Positions 8,788 to 17,845 are shown, numbered from the stretch's first letter. The stretch is 64,000 nt of DNA from Rhizobium subbaraonis (GCF_900220975.1 NZ_OBQD01000001.1:62001-126000); one strand, 5' to 3'. Program-made: numbers and translations. Notes: a model not told the origin generated them from the sequence alone.

Positions 8788-10776
8788 CTACCGGCGCGAC
8801 GGGGCGCCGTGCGGGGCTTCCTCGACGCGCTGCCTGTTGTCCGCGCCCTCGATAATTCCGATGACCTCGTAGAGTTCCAGCGCGGTGCTCCGGCCCTTCG
8901 CCTGCCCCTGTCCGAGCGGCCGGAAGCGGATCTTGTCACGGCACTGCGCCACGACCGCGCCGCTGGCAAGGATCACCGTGCCATAGCTTTTGTTCATTCC
9001 CTCCAGCCTTGAGGCGACGTTGATGCTGTCGCCCATTGCCGTATATTGCAGCCGGTCGTTCGCACCGACGCTGCCGACGACGGCGGTTCCGGAATGGATG
9101 CCGAAGCGGGTGCGGAATTCCGGCAGCCCCCGCCGGCGCTGGTTCTCGTTGAAGGCGTCGATGCGCGACCGCATGGCAAGCGCCCCACGGCAGGCGTTCC
9201 CCGCATGGTCCGGATCGGGTTCCGGCGCGTTCCACATGGCAAAGATCGAATCGCCGAGGAACTGGATGATCGTGCCGCCATGCGCATTCACGGTGTCGTT
9301 CAGGATGTCGAAATACTCCGACAGCATGCCGACGACTTCTTCCGGCGAATGCCGCTCGCTGATCGTCGTGAAATCATAGATATCCGTGAAGACGGCGGTA
9401 ACGTCCTGGCGCCGCGCCGTTCGTCCGGAAAACTCGCCGGATTCCATGCCCTTGCGCACCAGTTCCTTGGGCACATAGAGACCGAAAGTGAAGATGGCGT
9501 CCCGCGCCCGGTTCATCGCGCCGCCGAGCGTGGCGATCTCGCGCACATGCGTCGGCACGTCGATCGGGGTACGGAAGTCCAGGTCCTGCAGGCGGTGGGC
9601 GCTGTCGGTCAGCTGGTTCAGCGACTTGGTGATGAGGTGCGCCAGAAGCAGCGTGCCGGCAATGGCAAGGATGACGATCGCGCCGGAGATGGCGAGCCCC
9701 TGATAGAGGCCGCGAATGGCCGGAGCCATGAGCTCGTCGACCGGGGCGGCGATGACGGCGATGTGGCCGGGAAACAGCATCGCTCCATCGACTTCGGATC
9801 CGAGTACGACCCAGCGCCTGCCCGCCGCCTCGATCATCTCCATCTTGTCGAGCGCCGGGGGATGCGCCTTGATCGCCTCGATCAGCGGATCCTGCAGGTC
9901 GGCGGGATCGAAGTCACGCTCGCTTTTGGATGCGGCGATCGCCTGCATCAGCCGGCGGTCGGAGTGGATGAGCAGCTTCTTGTCGGCATCGACCACGAAG
10001 GCCACCGCCGTCGGCGTCAGGCGTTCGCTGGCGATGAAGCGGGTGATGCGGTCGAGCACCACGTCGGCGCCGACGACGATCTCCGGATTGCCCTTGTGTG
10101 CCTGCGAAATCGTCATCGCGAGCGATTTCGTCGTCGCCGTGCTGTAGGGGCCGGTCGCGACCGGTCCGGTGCCACCCGCAGCTGCGCGATACCACGGGCG
10201 CTGCCGCGGGTCGTAGTCCCAGCCGGTGAGGGTCCGGCGAAGCAGTTGCTTGCCGGCGGCGTCGAAGAAGAGAACATGCCCGATCGGCCCGCTTTCGCCG
10301 CGGTTGAGGATGCGAACGGCCATCGACGCGTTCGGCGGCGCCCTGAGGAGGGTGCGCCAGTCGTTCGACGACAGGTTGACGGCATGGAAGAAGCCGCCAT
10401 CCGGATAGCCGGCATAGAGCCCGTCGATCTGCGGCGAGCGCGCGAGCGCCGCCCGTAGAATGGTCACCTTGTCGTTGATACGCTCGGAGGGATCGGCGAG
10501 GAAGGAGTTGGCGATCGACACGATCAGGTTCACCAGCCCCCCCGTGTCGCCGGACAGGCTCTGCATGCGTGAGATCAGCCGGTCCTCGAAGCCGCGCATG
10601 TGGCCTTCTGCGGACTCGATGGCGGCATTGCGGGCGCGGTAGTAATCGAGCCCGATCAGGCTGCCGGAGACTGCAAGCAGGATCGCGACCATCACAGCGC
10701 TGAGAAGTGTCCGCAGCGATCCCCGCCACATCCCCTTCTTCGGTACAGCCGCAACGTCTCTGTCGCTGTCCGCCAT
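8788..10776 (-). CDS. membrane-bound class III adenylate/guanylate cyclase with HAMP domain
   Basis: A 662-residue integral-membrane nucleotidyl cyclase. Order: short cytoplasmic tail, membrane helix (about 25-45), a large periplasmic Cache-like sensor (about 50-320), second membrane helix, HAMP linker (HLITKSLNQLTD), then the class III catalytic domain. The metal-binding aspartates are D465 and D468 in FTDIYDF. The segment GDSINVASRLEG supplies the purine and transition-state Asn/Arg residues. I start at 10776 (MADSDRD) because AAGGGG lies just upstream; a longer frame to 10869 exists. It diverges from the RTX gene with a cAMP-CRP-like palindrome between them. cAMP is the likelier product, but the substrate choice is inferred. 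Confidence 0.9.
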   Translation of the reverse strand: MADSDRDVAAVPKKGMWRGSLRTLLSAVMVAILLAVSGSLIGLDYYRARNAAIESAEGHMRGFEDRLISRMQSLSGDTGGLVNLIVSIANSFLADPSERINDKVTILRAALARSPQIDGLYAGYPDGGFFHAVNLSSNDWRTLLRAPPNASMAVRILNRGESGPIGHVLFFDAAGKQLLRRTLTGWDYDPRQRPWYRAAAGGTGPVATGPYSTATTKSLAMTISQAHKGNPEIVVGADVVLDRITRFIASERLTPTAVAFVVDADKKLLIHSDRRLMQAIAASKSERDFDPADLQDPLIEAIKAHPPALDKMEMIEAAGRRWVVLGSEVDGAMLFPGHIAVIAAPVDELMAPAIRGLYQGLAISGAIVILAIAGTLLLAHLITKSLNQLTDSAHRLQDLDFRTPIDVPTHVREIATLGGAMNRARDAIFTFGLYVPKELVRKGMESGEFSGRTARRQDVTAVFTDIYDFTTISERHSPEEVVGMLSEYFDILNDTVNAHGGTIIQFLGDSIFAMWNAPEPDPDHAGNACRGALAMRSRIDAFNENQRRRGLPEFRTRFGIHSGTAVVGSVGANDRLQYTAMGDSINVASRLEGMNKSYGTVILASGAVVAQCRDKIRFRPLGQGQAKGRSTALELYEVIGIIEGADNRQRVEEAPHGAPSRR

Positions 10777-10894
10777 TCTGCGCCCCTTACGTTCCCTGCC
10801 GCCCGATCGACCGCCATCGGCAAATCCGGGCGCGATCCCATTGATAAGATTCGCGGAGTCGCGGCGCAACGTAAAAAGGCGTCCCGCCCCCTCC

Positions 10895-10910
10895 TGTTAC
10901 TGCAGTAACA
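10895..10910. promoter_or_regulatory. 16-bp palindrome, candidate cAMP-Clr/CRP-type site
   Basis: TGTTACTG-CAGTAACA is a perfect palindrome. It can be read as TGTTA-N6-TAACA, the CRP half-site layout, and it fits the Sinorhizobium Clr consensus as I recall it (HGTYHC-N4-GRWACA) at every fixed position except one. The centre is 82 bp before the RTX start, and a TAGCAA hexamer at 10932-10937 lies where a class II activator would place the -10 box. Confidence 0.55.
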
Positions 10911-10984
10911 ACGTCCTGCTCTCCCGCGCTCTAGCAATGGACGCACGTCGTATCGGCGTTGCAACCCAAACGATCGAGGATGCC

Positions 10985-13945
10985 ATGAGCAAAAAATTCA
11001 AGCTGATCGCCCAGATGCAGGCGATATCCGCACAGACTGCCGGCGCCGCTGCCGGCTATACCATCCCCGGGGTCGGCGATCAGATCGTCTATGGTGACGA
11101 CCTCGGCAATACGCTGAGCACCGGTTCCGGCAAGGACACCATCGAGGGCCGCCTGGGCGCGGACAAGATCAGCGCCGGCACCGGCGACGATAGTATCGTC
11201 AATCTTTCAGTCGGTGCGCTGGCGGGCGACAGGATCGACGGCGGCCTTGGCTACGACGAGCTTGCGATCAATTTTGCCGCCTCCGCCAGGGGGGTCTCGT
11301 TCACCGCCTTCGACCCCGCCGTCTCCCGATCGGTGCTCGGGGCCACCATCGTCAATGTCGAGCGCTTCGACCTCACCGGAAGCAACTACGACGACACCTT
11401 TGTCGGCGGCCGCTGGAAGGACTGGTTCGAGGGCGGTGCCGGAAACGACGTCCTGAAGGGAGAGATCGGCGACGACTGGCTTGCCGGCGGGGATGGAAAC
11501 GACAAGATCCATGGCGGCAACGGCAGCGATTCCCTTTTGGGCGAGGCGGGCGACGACACGATAGAGGGCGGCTACGGGCGCGACTGGCTCTCCGGCGAAG
11601 AGGGCAACGATACCCTCTATGGCGGCGCCAACGACGACTACATCTACGGCCACGAAGGCAACGACAAGATGTTCGGCGACAGCGGCAACGACACCGTCCA
11701 GGGCGGCCGCGGCCGCGACCTGATCGACGGTGGTTCCGGCGCCGACTTCTTGTCGGGCGATAGCGACGACGACACGGTGCGCGGTGGCTCGGGCAACGAC
11801 ACGATCAGCCACAACTTGGAAAGCTGGGCCGGCGCCGGCAGGGACGTCCTCGACGGCGGCACGGGCACCGATACCCTCGTCCTGAGCGGCCTGTCGGGCA
11901 CCTTCACCGCCAAGGCTTCGTCGATCAAGCAGACGCTCTCCAACGGCACGACGTTCGTCAACTTCGAGAACTATTCGCTGAGTGGAACGGAGAAGGCGGA
12001 GAAGTTCACCGGCGGGGCCGGAAACGATACGCTTTCCGGGATGTCGGGCAACGACACGCTGATCGGGCTTGGCGGTAACGATCATCTCGATGGCGGACTT
12101 GGCATCGACTACCTCGACGGCGGCGACGGCAACGACCTGCTGATCGTCGGCAGCGGCGGCAAGGATACGATCAAGGCCGGCAAGGGCTACGATTCAGTGT
12201 GGATCACCCGCTCCGACATCAAGAGCAATCTCACCTTCAGCGTCTCGGGCAATACAGCCAAGCTTTCCGACGGCAGCGTGGTCACCGACGGCGACAGCTT
12301 CACCGTCGTCACGGGCAGCGGCAGCGACGTCCTCTCCGCAGGAACGGCGGCGCACGTCGATTTCAACGCGGGCAGCGGCAATAACCGCATGACCGGGGGG
12401 AAGGGCAACGACCAGTTCTATTCCACCTCAGGCAGCGACACCGTGAAGGGCGGTGACGGCGACGATCGCCTCATCGATTCCGGTGGCGGCACCAACCTGC
12501 TCGACGGCGGCAATGGCAACGACTATCTCTCTGCGGAAACGCAAACCGGCAACGGGCTCTCGACGCTTTTGGGCGGGGCGGGCAACGACACCGTCACCAT
12601 CAACAATGCCGGCGGCTCCACCGCTGGCCGGTTCACCGCCGACGGCGGCTCGGGCACGGATATCCTCTGGATCAACCGCTATGACAGCAAGGCCAACCTG
12701 TCGTTCACGCTGTCTTCCAAAGCCACCCTCGTCAATGGTGGTGTTACCGCGAAGAACTTTGAGAGCGTGCACATTTCCTCGGGCCAGGGCCACGACACGC
12801 TGACAGGCGGCAAGCTTTCCGACTACCTGAACGGCATGAGCGGCAACGATACGCTGAAGGGGCTTGGCGGCAATGACGAACTGACCGGATGGTACGGTGC
12901 CGACAAGATCTATGGCGGCGACGGCAACGACACGATCTACGGCAGCGGCGGCATCAAGGACAACGACCGCGACATGCTCTACGGCGAAAAGGGCAACGAC
13001 GTGATCTTCATGAACGTCAACGACTACGCCTCCGGCGGTAGCGGGGAGGATCGTGTCGTCGTCGACCTGAAGGAAGAGACCTTCGACGTCTCATTCGTGC
13101 TGACCGACGGCCTGGTCAAGGTCAATGCGAAGACCTCGTTTGCCGGCATGGAGGCGATCGACTATCTCGGCGGCAGCGGAAAGGACGTGGTGACAGGCGG
13201 CAGCGATGTCGACTACCTCCACGGCGGCGCCGGCAACGACACACTGAAGGGCGGCGGCGCCAACGACTATCTCGTCGACGGCGCCGGCAACGACAAGCTC
13301 TATGGCGAGGCCGGCAACGACTGGTTCACCCGCTACACCGACGAGAGTGGCGCCGACTACTTCTCCGGCGGATCGGGCGTAGACACGCTCGAATTCGACA
13401 TCGTCTCCGACAAATCGGTGATCATCGACCTGGAAAACAACGCCCGCAATGGCGGCGTCGCCACCGGCCTGTCGCTGTCGAGCATCGAAAACGTGACCGG
13501 TCGCCAAACCGACGACACCATCCTCGGCAACGCGACGAGCAACACGCTCAGGGGCGGGCTCGGCGACGACAAGCTCGACGGCCGCGCCGGCAACGACAAG
13601 CTGGAGGGGGGTGGCGACGGCGACATGCTGACGGGCGGCGCGGGCGCCGACCAGTTCATCTACGCCTCCTCCGAGGCGATCGGTTCCGGCGACCTCATCA
13701 CCGACTTCAAGCGCGGCGAGGACAAGCTGATGATCGACAAGAGCATCTTCGGCATTTCCAAGCTCGCGCTCTATTCCGGCAACGATCTGAAAGCCACGGG
13801 CTCCGCCCCGCAGTTCTTCTTTGAAAAGGACAATGGCCGCCTCTGGTACGATGCGGACGGCACGGGCAACGAGGCCGATGGCGTGCTCGTCGCCACCCTC
13901 GGCAAGGTGACCTCGCTTTCGGCCAGCGATTTCATCCTGATCTGA
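10985..13945 (+). CDS. large RTX calcium-binding repeat protein, probable type I secretion substrate
   Basis: A 986-residue protein made almost wholly of GGxGxDxL nonapeptide RTX repeats, which bind calcium and fold into beta-rolls outside the cell. RTX blocks alternate with about six beta-rich modules of 50-55 residues (near 89-141, 293-343, 399-454, 556-610, 686-740, 797-850), each running from G.D.L/V through an N-F/V-E segment to D-L-GG. The tail (ITDFKRGEDKL near 905, then SLSASDFILI at the end) is the usual C-terminal type I secretion signal region. There is no cleavable signal peptide and no recognisable enzyme domain. No secretion ABC/MFP genes are nearby. A surface or matrix role is inferred. 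The start at 10985 (MSKKFK) is chosen over a longer frame. Confidence 0.88.
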   Translation: MSKKFKLIAQMQAISAQTAGAAAGYTIPGVGDQIVYGDDLGNTLSTGSGKDTIEGRLGADKISAGTGDDSIVNLSVGALAGDRIDGGLGYDELAINFAASARGVSFTAFDPAVSRSVLGATIVNVERFDLTGSNYDDTFVGGRWKDWFEGGAGNDVLKGEIGDDWLAGGDGNDKIHGGNGSDSLLGEAGDDTIEGGYGRDWLSGEEGNDTLYGGANDDYIYGHEGNDKMFGDSGNDTVQGGRGRDLIDGGSGADFLSGDSDDDTVRGGSGNDTISHNLESWAGAGRDVLDGGTGTDTLVLSGLSGTFTAKASSIKQTLSNGTTFVNFENYSLSGTEKAEKFTGGAGNDTLSGMSGNDTLIGLGGNDHLDGGLGIDYLDGGDGNDLLIVGSGGKDTIKAGKGYDSVWITRSDIKSNLTFSVSGNTAKLSDGSVVTDGDSFTVVTGSGSDVLSAGTAAHVDFNAGSGNNRMTGGKGNDQFYSTSGSDTVKGGDGDDRLIDSGGGTNLLDGGNGNDYLSAETQTGNGLSTLLGGAGNDTVTINNAGGSTAGRFTADGGSGTDILWINRYDSKANLSFTLSSKATLVNGGVTAKNFESVHISSGQGHDTLTGGKLSDYLNGMSGNDTLKGLGGNDELTGWYGADKIYGGDGNDTIYGSGGIKDNDRDMLYGEKGNDVIFMNVNDYASGGSGEDRVVVDLKEETFDVSFVLTDGLVKVNAKTSFAGMEAIDYLGGSGKDVVTGGSDVDYLHGGAGNDTLKGGGANDYLVDGAGNDKLYGEAGNDWFTRYTDESGADYFSGGSGVDTLEFDIVSDKSVIIDLENNARNGGVATGLSLSSIENVTGRQTDDTILGNATSNTLRGGLGDDKLDGRAGNDKLEGGGDGDMLTGGAGADQFIYASSEAIGSGDLITDFKRGEDKLMIDKSIFGISKLALYSGNDLKATGSAPQFFFEKDNGRLWYDADGTGNEADGVLVATLGKVTSLSASDFILI

Positions 13946-13972
13946 TCGGTTTGCCGGATTAACTGCCTGGGT

Positions 13973-14007
13973 GGGCCGCGGGTATCTCCCGCGGCCCTTC
14001 CTCTTTT
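13973..14007 (+). terminator. strong rho-independent terminator after the RTX gene
   Basis: GGGCCGCGGG-TATCT-CCCGCGGCCC is a perfect 10-bp stem followed by a T-rich tail ending in TTTT. It lies 28 bp after the RTX stop codon and separates that gene from hemN. Confidence 0.85.
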
Positions 14008-14050
14008 GCTGGCAAGGGGGCGTGCGAACGGGCCGTGTTCCGTCTGCCGT

Positions 14051-14064
14051 TTGAGATTCGTCAA
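14051..14064 (+). promoter_or_regulatory. FNR/FixK box upstream of hemN
   Basis: TTGA-GATTCG-TCAA matches the anaerobox TTGA-N6-TCAA exactly. A -10-like TAGGTT follows at 14087-14092, so the box centre would fall at -41.5 for a start near 14099, the classic class II FNR position. The hemN ATG is at 14127. This is strong positional evidence for low-oxygen activation by FnrN or FixK. Confidence 0.8.
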
Positions 14065-14126
14065 TGACCGCCGGCAGTGTCCTTCCTAGGTTCGCGCCCG
14101 GATCAGAACGAACGCAGGGAAATCCC

Positions 14127-15479
14127 ATGTCGCAGGCCATCATGGACAAATACGGCGAGGCCCGGCTGCCGCGCTACACGAGCTACCCGACCGCCCCGCA
14201 CTTCGCCGCCCTCGAAGACGCCTCGGCCTATGCCGGGTGGCTCGGCTCCGTCTCCGCCGGCGAACGCGTATCCGCCTATCTCCATATTCCGTTCTGTCGT
14301 TCCATGTGCTGGTACTGCGGTTGCCATACAACGATCACGGCGCGCGATCGTCCGATCGTCGAATATCTCGAATGCCTGCATAAAGAGATCGATCTTGTCG
14401 CCGCTGCGCGCAGCGAGGCGCTTTCGATCGGCGAGATCCATTTCGGCGGCGGCACCCCGACGATCATCTCGCCTGATGCTTTTGCAGCCCTGATCGCGGC
14501 GATGCGCCACCGGCTCGGTTTTGCCGACGACGTGAATATCGCCGTCGAGATCGACCCGCGCACGCTGACGGCAGCCATGGCCGAAATGCTGGGCAGCGCG
14601 GGCGTCAACCGCGCAAGCCTCGGTGTGCAGAGTTTCGATCCGGTCGTACAGCAGGCGATCAACCGCCTCCAGAGCGTCGATGCCACTGCCCGGGCGGTCG
14701 AGAAACTGAGGCATGCCGGCATATCCGGCCTCAGCTTCGACCTGATCTACGGCCTGCCCCATCAGACGGTGAAATCCTGCATCGAGACGGTCGAGGCATC
14801 GATCGCGCTGCGCCCGAGCCGCTTCGCCGTCTTCGGCTATGCCCATGTGCCGGGCTTCAAGAAGCATCAACGGCTGATCGACGAGACGGCGCTGCCGGAC
14901 GCGCACGCGCGCCACGAGCAGGCGGAAGCGATCGCGGCAGCCCTTGCGGCGGCGGGCTACGAGCGGATCGGTCTCGATCATTTCGCCCTGCCGGAAGATG
15001 AACTCAGCGTCTCGCAGCGTAGCGGCCGCCTGCATCGCAACTTCCAGGGCTATACCACCGACGAGTGCCGCACCCTGATCGGCTTCGGCGCCTCGGCGAT
15101 CGGCCGGTTCGACCAGGGCTATGTGCAGAATGCCGTGCCGATCGGCCAGTATTCAGAACGTGTCAGGCGCGGCGAGCTTGCCGTTTCGCGCGGCTATCGT
15201 CTTACGGCCGACGACCGCTTCCGGGCGGAATTGATCGAACGCATCATGTGCGACTTCCGTGTCGACGTCACGGCCGTCGCCGGCAGGCACGGTCTTAACG
15301 CCGCCACCATCCTTTCCGGCAACGCCGCGCTCGAAGCCCTGCAAGCCGACGGGCTGGTTGTGATCGACGGCGCCACCGTCGAGGTCGAGGAGCGGTACCG
15401 CTTCGTCGTCCGCGCCGTTGCCGCAGCCTTCGATGCCTATCTCGGCACGTCTGGACGGACATACAGCAAGGCCGCCTGA
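14127..15479 (+). CDS. hemN: oxygen-independent coproporphyrinogen III dehydrogenase
   Basis: Radical SAM enzyme of heme synthesis that decarboxylates coproporphyrinogen III to protoporphyrinogen IX without oxygen; 450 residues. The 4Fe-4S cysteines are C57, C61 and C64 in FCRSMCWYCGC. Also visible: GGGTP, the DLIYGLPHQT block, and the HemN C-terminal domain (LRTADDRF-like, RYRFVVRAVA). The start at 14127 (MSQAIMDKYGEARLPRYTSYPT) matches the true HemN N terminus with the RYTSYPTA motif that separates HemN from HemW. An anaerobox sits at -41.5 of a plausible promoter. The gene is monocistronic and convergent with the DUF899 gene. Confidence 0.95.
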   Translation: MSQAIMDKYGEARLPRYTSYPTAPHFAALEDASAYAGWLGSVSAGERVSAYLHIPFCRSMCWYCGCHTTITARDRPIVEYLECLHKEIDLVAAARSEALSIGEIHFGGGTPTIISPDAFAALIAAMRHRLGFADDVNIAVEIDPRTLTAAMAEMLGSAGVNRASLGVQSFDPVVQQAINRLQSVDATARAVEKLRHAGISGLSFDLIYGLPHQTVKSCIETVEASIALRPSRFAVFGYAHVPGFKKHQRLIDETALPDAHARHEQAEAIAAALAAAGYERIGLDHFALPEDELSVSQRSGRLHRNFQGYTTDECRTLIGFGASAIGRFDQGYVQNAVPIGQYSERVRRGELAVSRGYRLTADDRFRAELIERIMCDFRVDVTAVAGRHGLNAATILSGNAALEALQADGLVVIDGATVEVEERYRFVVRAVAAAFDAYLGTSGRTYSKAA

Positions 15480-15510
15480 TCGACGGCGGCCCGGGCCTTG
15501 ATCGTCTGCT

Positions 15511-16212
15511 TCAGTATTGGTCGCGCCGTCGCACCCATGCCATCGGGAAGTCGAGGCCGTCCTCGTCCCGTCCCTTGGGAACAAGATCGAGAAACGCATA
15601 GGCGCCGTTGACCATTTCCACGCCACGTCCGTAGCAGGAGTAGGTGTGAAAGACCTCTCCGGCCCCGTTCCTGGCGAAGACGCTGATCGCGACGATGTCG
15701 GAGGCATGCGTGCGCTGGACCTCGTAATTGTAGTAGGCCTTGCCTTCCGCCAACTGCTGCGGAGTGACTGCTGCCTGATAGTCGAGGCTGAAGTCGCCGC
15801 CGAGGGCCGAAACCCACGGAAAGCTCCAGTCGAAACGCTTCTTGTAGGCTTCGATCTTCGCAATCGGCGCTCGGGAAACTGCCGTGAAGGTGACGTCGCG
15901 ATGGTTGAGGTGCACGGGAATGCGGTCGAAATTGTCCGCCCAGAAGGTGCACGACTTGCAGCCTTCCTCCCAGTCGGGGCCGAACATGAAATGGTAGACG
16001 ATCAGTTGCGAGCGCCCGTCGAAGAGCTGTTCGAGCGTCAGCTCGCCCTTCGGCCCTTCGAACCGATAGGTCTTCTCGACCTTCTCCCAGGGCATCGCCA
16101 TGCGCCGCCGGCTCACCGCGTCCCGCTGCCGCGTCAGTTCCTTTTCGGCGGCCAGCAGGTCGATCCGCGCCTGCAGCCATTGCTCGTGTGAAACCACCTG
16201 GTTTTCCATCAT
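15511..16212 (-). CDS. DUF899 family thioredoxin-like protein
   Basis: A 233-residue protein of the DUF899 family, a predicted thioredoxin-fold group of unknown function. Family marks are the start ...VVSHEQWLQAR, LLAAEKELTRQRD, the block YHFMFGPDWEEGCKSCTFWADNFD, and the SRAPIAKIEAYKKR segment. The CKSC pair resembles a redox CxxC. The start at 16212 overlaps the stop of the upstream small membrane protein gene as ATGA, with AGGAGG just before it, so the two genes are coupled. An open reading frame extending much further upstream is not supported by family length. Confidence 0.87.
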   Translation of the reverse strand: MMENQVVSHEQWLQARIDLLAAEKELTRQRDAVSRRRMAMPWEKVEKTYRFEGPKGELTLEQLFDGRSQLIVYHFMFGPDWEEGCKSCTFWADNFDRIPVHLNHRDVTFTAVSRAPIAKIEAYKKRFDWSFPWVSALGGDFSLDYQAAVTPQQLAEGKAYYNYEVQRTHASDIVAISVFARNGAGEVFHTYSCYGRGVEMVNGAYAFLDLVPKGRDEDGLDFPMAWVRRRDQY

Positions 16213-16517
16213 AAGCCTCCTGTCGATAGATGTGTTGAGGGCGTGGGGCGGTCGGCGAAAAGTCTCAGCCATGGAGCGCAATGGAAAAGGCTCATCAGGA
16301 GATACATGAACGTCATGCTGCCGAAGGGCGCCCACCCGGATGCCGAGGAACACAGCATCCCGGCTGCGCCCGTTTCCGGACTGACCGCAGATCCCAGTGC
16401 CATCAGCGCGAAGACCGGTGCTGCCGCAAGCCTCAGGCCGCGGGCGAGCTTGCCGGCGGCCGCCGCCTGAAGGCTTCCGCGTTCCACTTGATGTCTTGTG
16501 CTTATCCATTGCAACAT
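16209..16517 (-). CDS. small membrane protein, unknown function
   Basis: A 102-residue protein with two hydrophobic segments (about 28-48, LRLAAAPVFALMALGSAV, and 66-88, FGSMTFMYLLMSLFHCAPW). I do not recognise the family, though small membrane proteins of this kind accompany DUF899 genes in rhizobia as far as I recall. Its stop overlaps the DUF899 start as ATGA, which argues that it is real and co-translated. The start is uncertain: the ATG at 16517 has no good ribosome site. It diverges from the TPR/HTH regulator with about 110 bp between them. Confidence 0.6.
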   Translation of the reverse strand: MLQWISTRHQVERGSLQAAAAGKLARGLRLAAAPVFALMALGSAVSPETGAAGMLCSSASGWAPFGSMTFMYLLMSLFHCAPWLRLFADRPTPSTHLSTGGL

Positions 16518-16624
16518 TTTCGGCTATCCATTTTGCCAACGGTGCTTTCCGGCGATTGCCCGCCCCCTGCAGGCTTAGCGTCGGTCAGCGCCCTGGTGGG
16601 AGTTACAAGTCTGGCGGGATTTCG

Positions 16625-17845
16625 ATGGACTCGCTGATCACGGCTGCGGCAAGGGCGCTTGCGACGGGCGATCCGCTATCGGCCCTCAAGCGGGTGGCGC
16701 TGCGCGACGATGCGCCGGCTCTCGCCTTGCGCGGCATCGCGATGGCGCAACTCGGCGACTTCGTACGCGCCCGCGCCCTGCTGAAAAGCGCTGCCCGCGC
16801 CTTCGGCACGCGCGAAGCCGTCGCGAAGGCGCGATGCGTCGTCGCCCAGTCTGAAATCGCCCTCGTCTCGCGCGAGCTCGGCTGGCCGCCAGCAGCGCTC
16901 GCCGCCGCACGCGCGACGCTCGAGGCGCATGGCGACCCTGTCAATGCCGCTCATGCCCGCATCCTGGAGGTCCGCCGGCTGCTTCTGGTCGGCCGGCTCG
17001 ACGAGGCCGAGCGCTTCCTGGAGGGCCTGGAGCCCGCCTTGCTGCCGCCGGCGACCCGGGCGGCCTGCGCGCTCGTCGTTGCGGGCATCATGGTGCGCCG
17101 CCTGCGGACGCAGGAGGCCGCCGTCTCATTCGAGGAGGCGAAGCTTGCAGCGCATGCCGCCGGCATTCCTGCTCTGTCGGCGGAGATCGCCAACGCTGCC
17201 CGCATCCTGACAGCGCCTGCGGCCCGTCTGATCAGCGCTGGCCAGGAGCGCCTCCTGCGGCTCGATGAGGTGGAAACACTGTTTGCCTCTGGGGCGCTCG
17301 TCATCGATGCCTGCAGGCATGTCGTTCGCCGTGGTGGCACGCTCGTCCCGCTGGCAAGCCGTCCGGTCCTCTTTTCGCTGGTGCGTGCCCTGGCCGAAGT
17401 CTGGCCGAACGATGAAAGGCGCAGCGTTCTGATCGCCCGCGCCTTCCGCGGGAAGCATGCCGACGAATCCCATCGCGCGCGGTTGCGGGTAGAAATCGGC
17501 CGGCTGCGACAGGAGCTGACAGGCCTTGCGGATGTGCAGGCGACGAAGCGGGGATTCGCGTTGACACCCTCGGGCAGGGAGGACGTCGTCGTCATCGCCC
17601 CGCCGCTGGAAGACAGGGATTCCGCCGTGCTCGCGTTGCTTGCCGATGGCGAGGCGTGGTCGAGCTCCGCGCTTTCGATCGCGCTGGGCGCAAGCCCGCG
17701 AACCGTTCAGCGCGCACTGGAGCATCTGGAGCGCGCGGGCAGGGTGCAGTTCTTTGGCAAGGGCAGAGCGCGCCGCTGGCTCACGGTACCCGTCGCCGGC
17801 TTCCCGACAGTCTTGTTACTCCCGGGTCCGCTGCCGGGCGGCTAG
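16625..17845 (+). CDS. TPR-like and winged-helix transcriptional regulator
   Basis: A 406-residue protein. The N-terminal 230 residues are alanine- and leucine-rich helical repeats like TPR units (LGDFVRARALLKSAARAFG, GRLDEAERFLEGLEP). Residues about 250-320 look like an OmpR-type winged helix (LVRALAEVWPNDERRS, HRARLRVEIGRLRQEL, ATKRGFALTP). The C-terminal 60 residues form a second helix-turn-helix (SSSALSIALGASPRTVQRAL, GRARRWLTV). I start at MDSLITAAARAL. It lies between the DUF899 unit and the propeller gene, so it is a likely local regulator. The ligand is unknown. Confidence 0.75.
   Translation: MDSLITAAARALATGDPLSALKRVALRDDAPALALRGIAMAQLGDFVRARALLKSAARAFGTREAVAKARCVVAQSEIALVSRELGWPPAALAAARATLEAHGDPVNAAHARILEVRRLLLVGRLDEAERFLEGLEPALLPPATRAACALVVAGIMVRRLRTQEAAVSFEEAKLAAHAAGIPALSAEIANAARILTAPAARLISAGQERLLRLDEVETLFASGALVIDACRHVVRRGGTLVPLASRPVLFSLVRALAEVWPNDERRSVLIARAFRGKHADESHRARLRVEIGRLRQELTGLADVQATKRGFALTPSGREDVVVIAPPLEDRDSAVLALLADGEAWSSSALSIALGASPRTVQRALEHLERAGRVQFFGKGRARRWLTVPVAGFPTVLLLPGPLPGG

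Noticed and set aside
11207-12085. 292-codon minus-strand frame opposite the RTX gene
   Set aside because: Its repeated Val/Ala pattern is the mirror of the GGxGxD codons on the plus strand.
11100-13650. Regular DNA repeats as a possible CRISPR or satellite array
   Set aside because: The periodicity is of 27 bases in frame and encodes RTX nonapeptides, with codon-level divergence typical of coding repeats.
16213-16539. N-terminal extension of the DUF899 gene to 342 residues
   Set aside because: Family length, the AGGAGG site and the ATGA overlap all support a start at 16212, and the extension runs through the small membrane protein gene in another frame.
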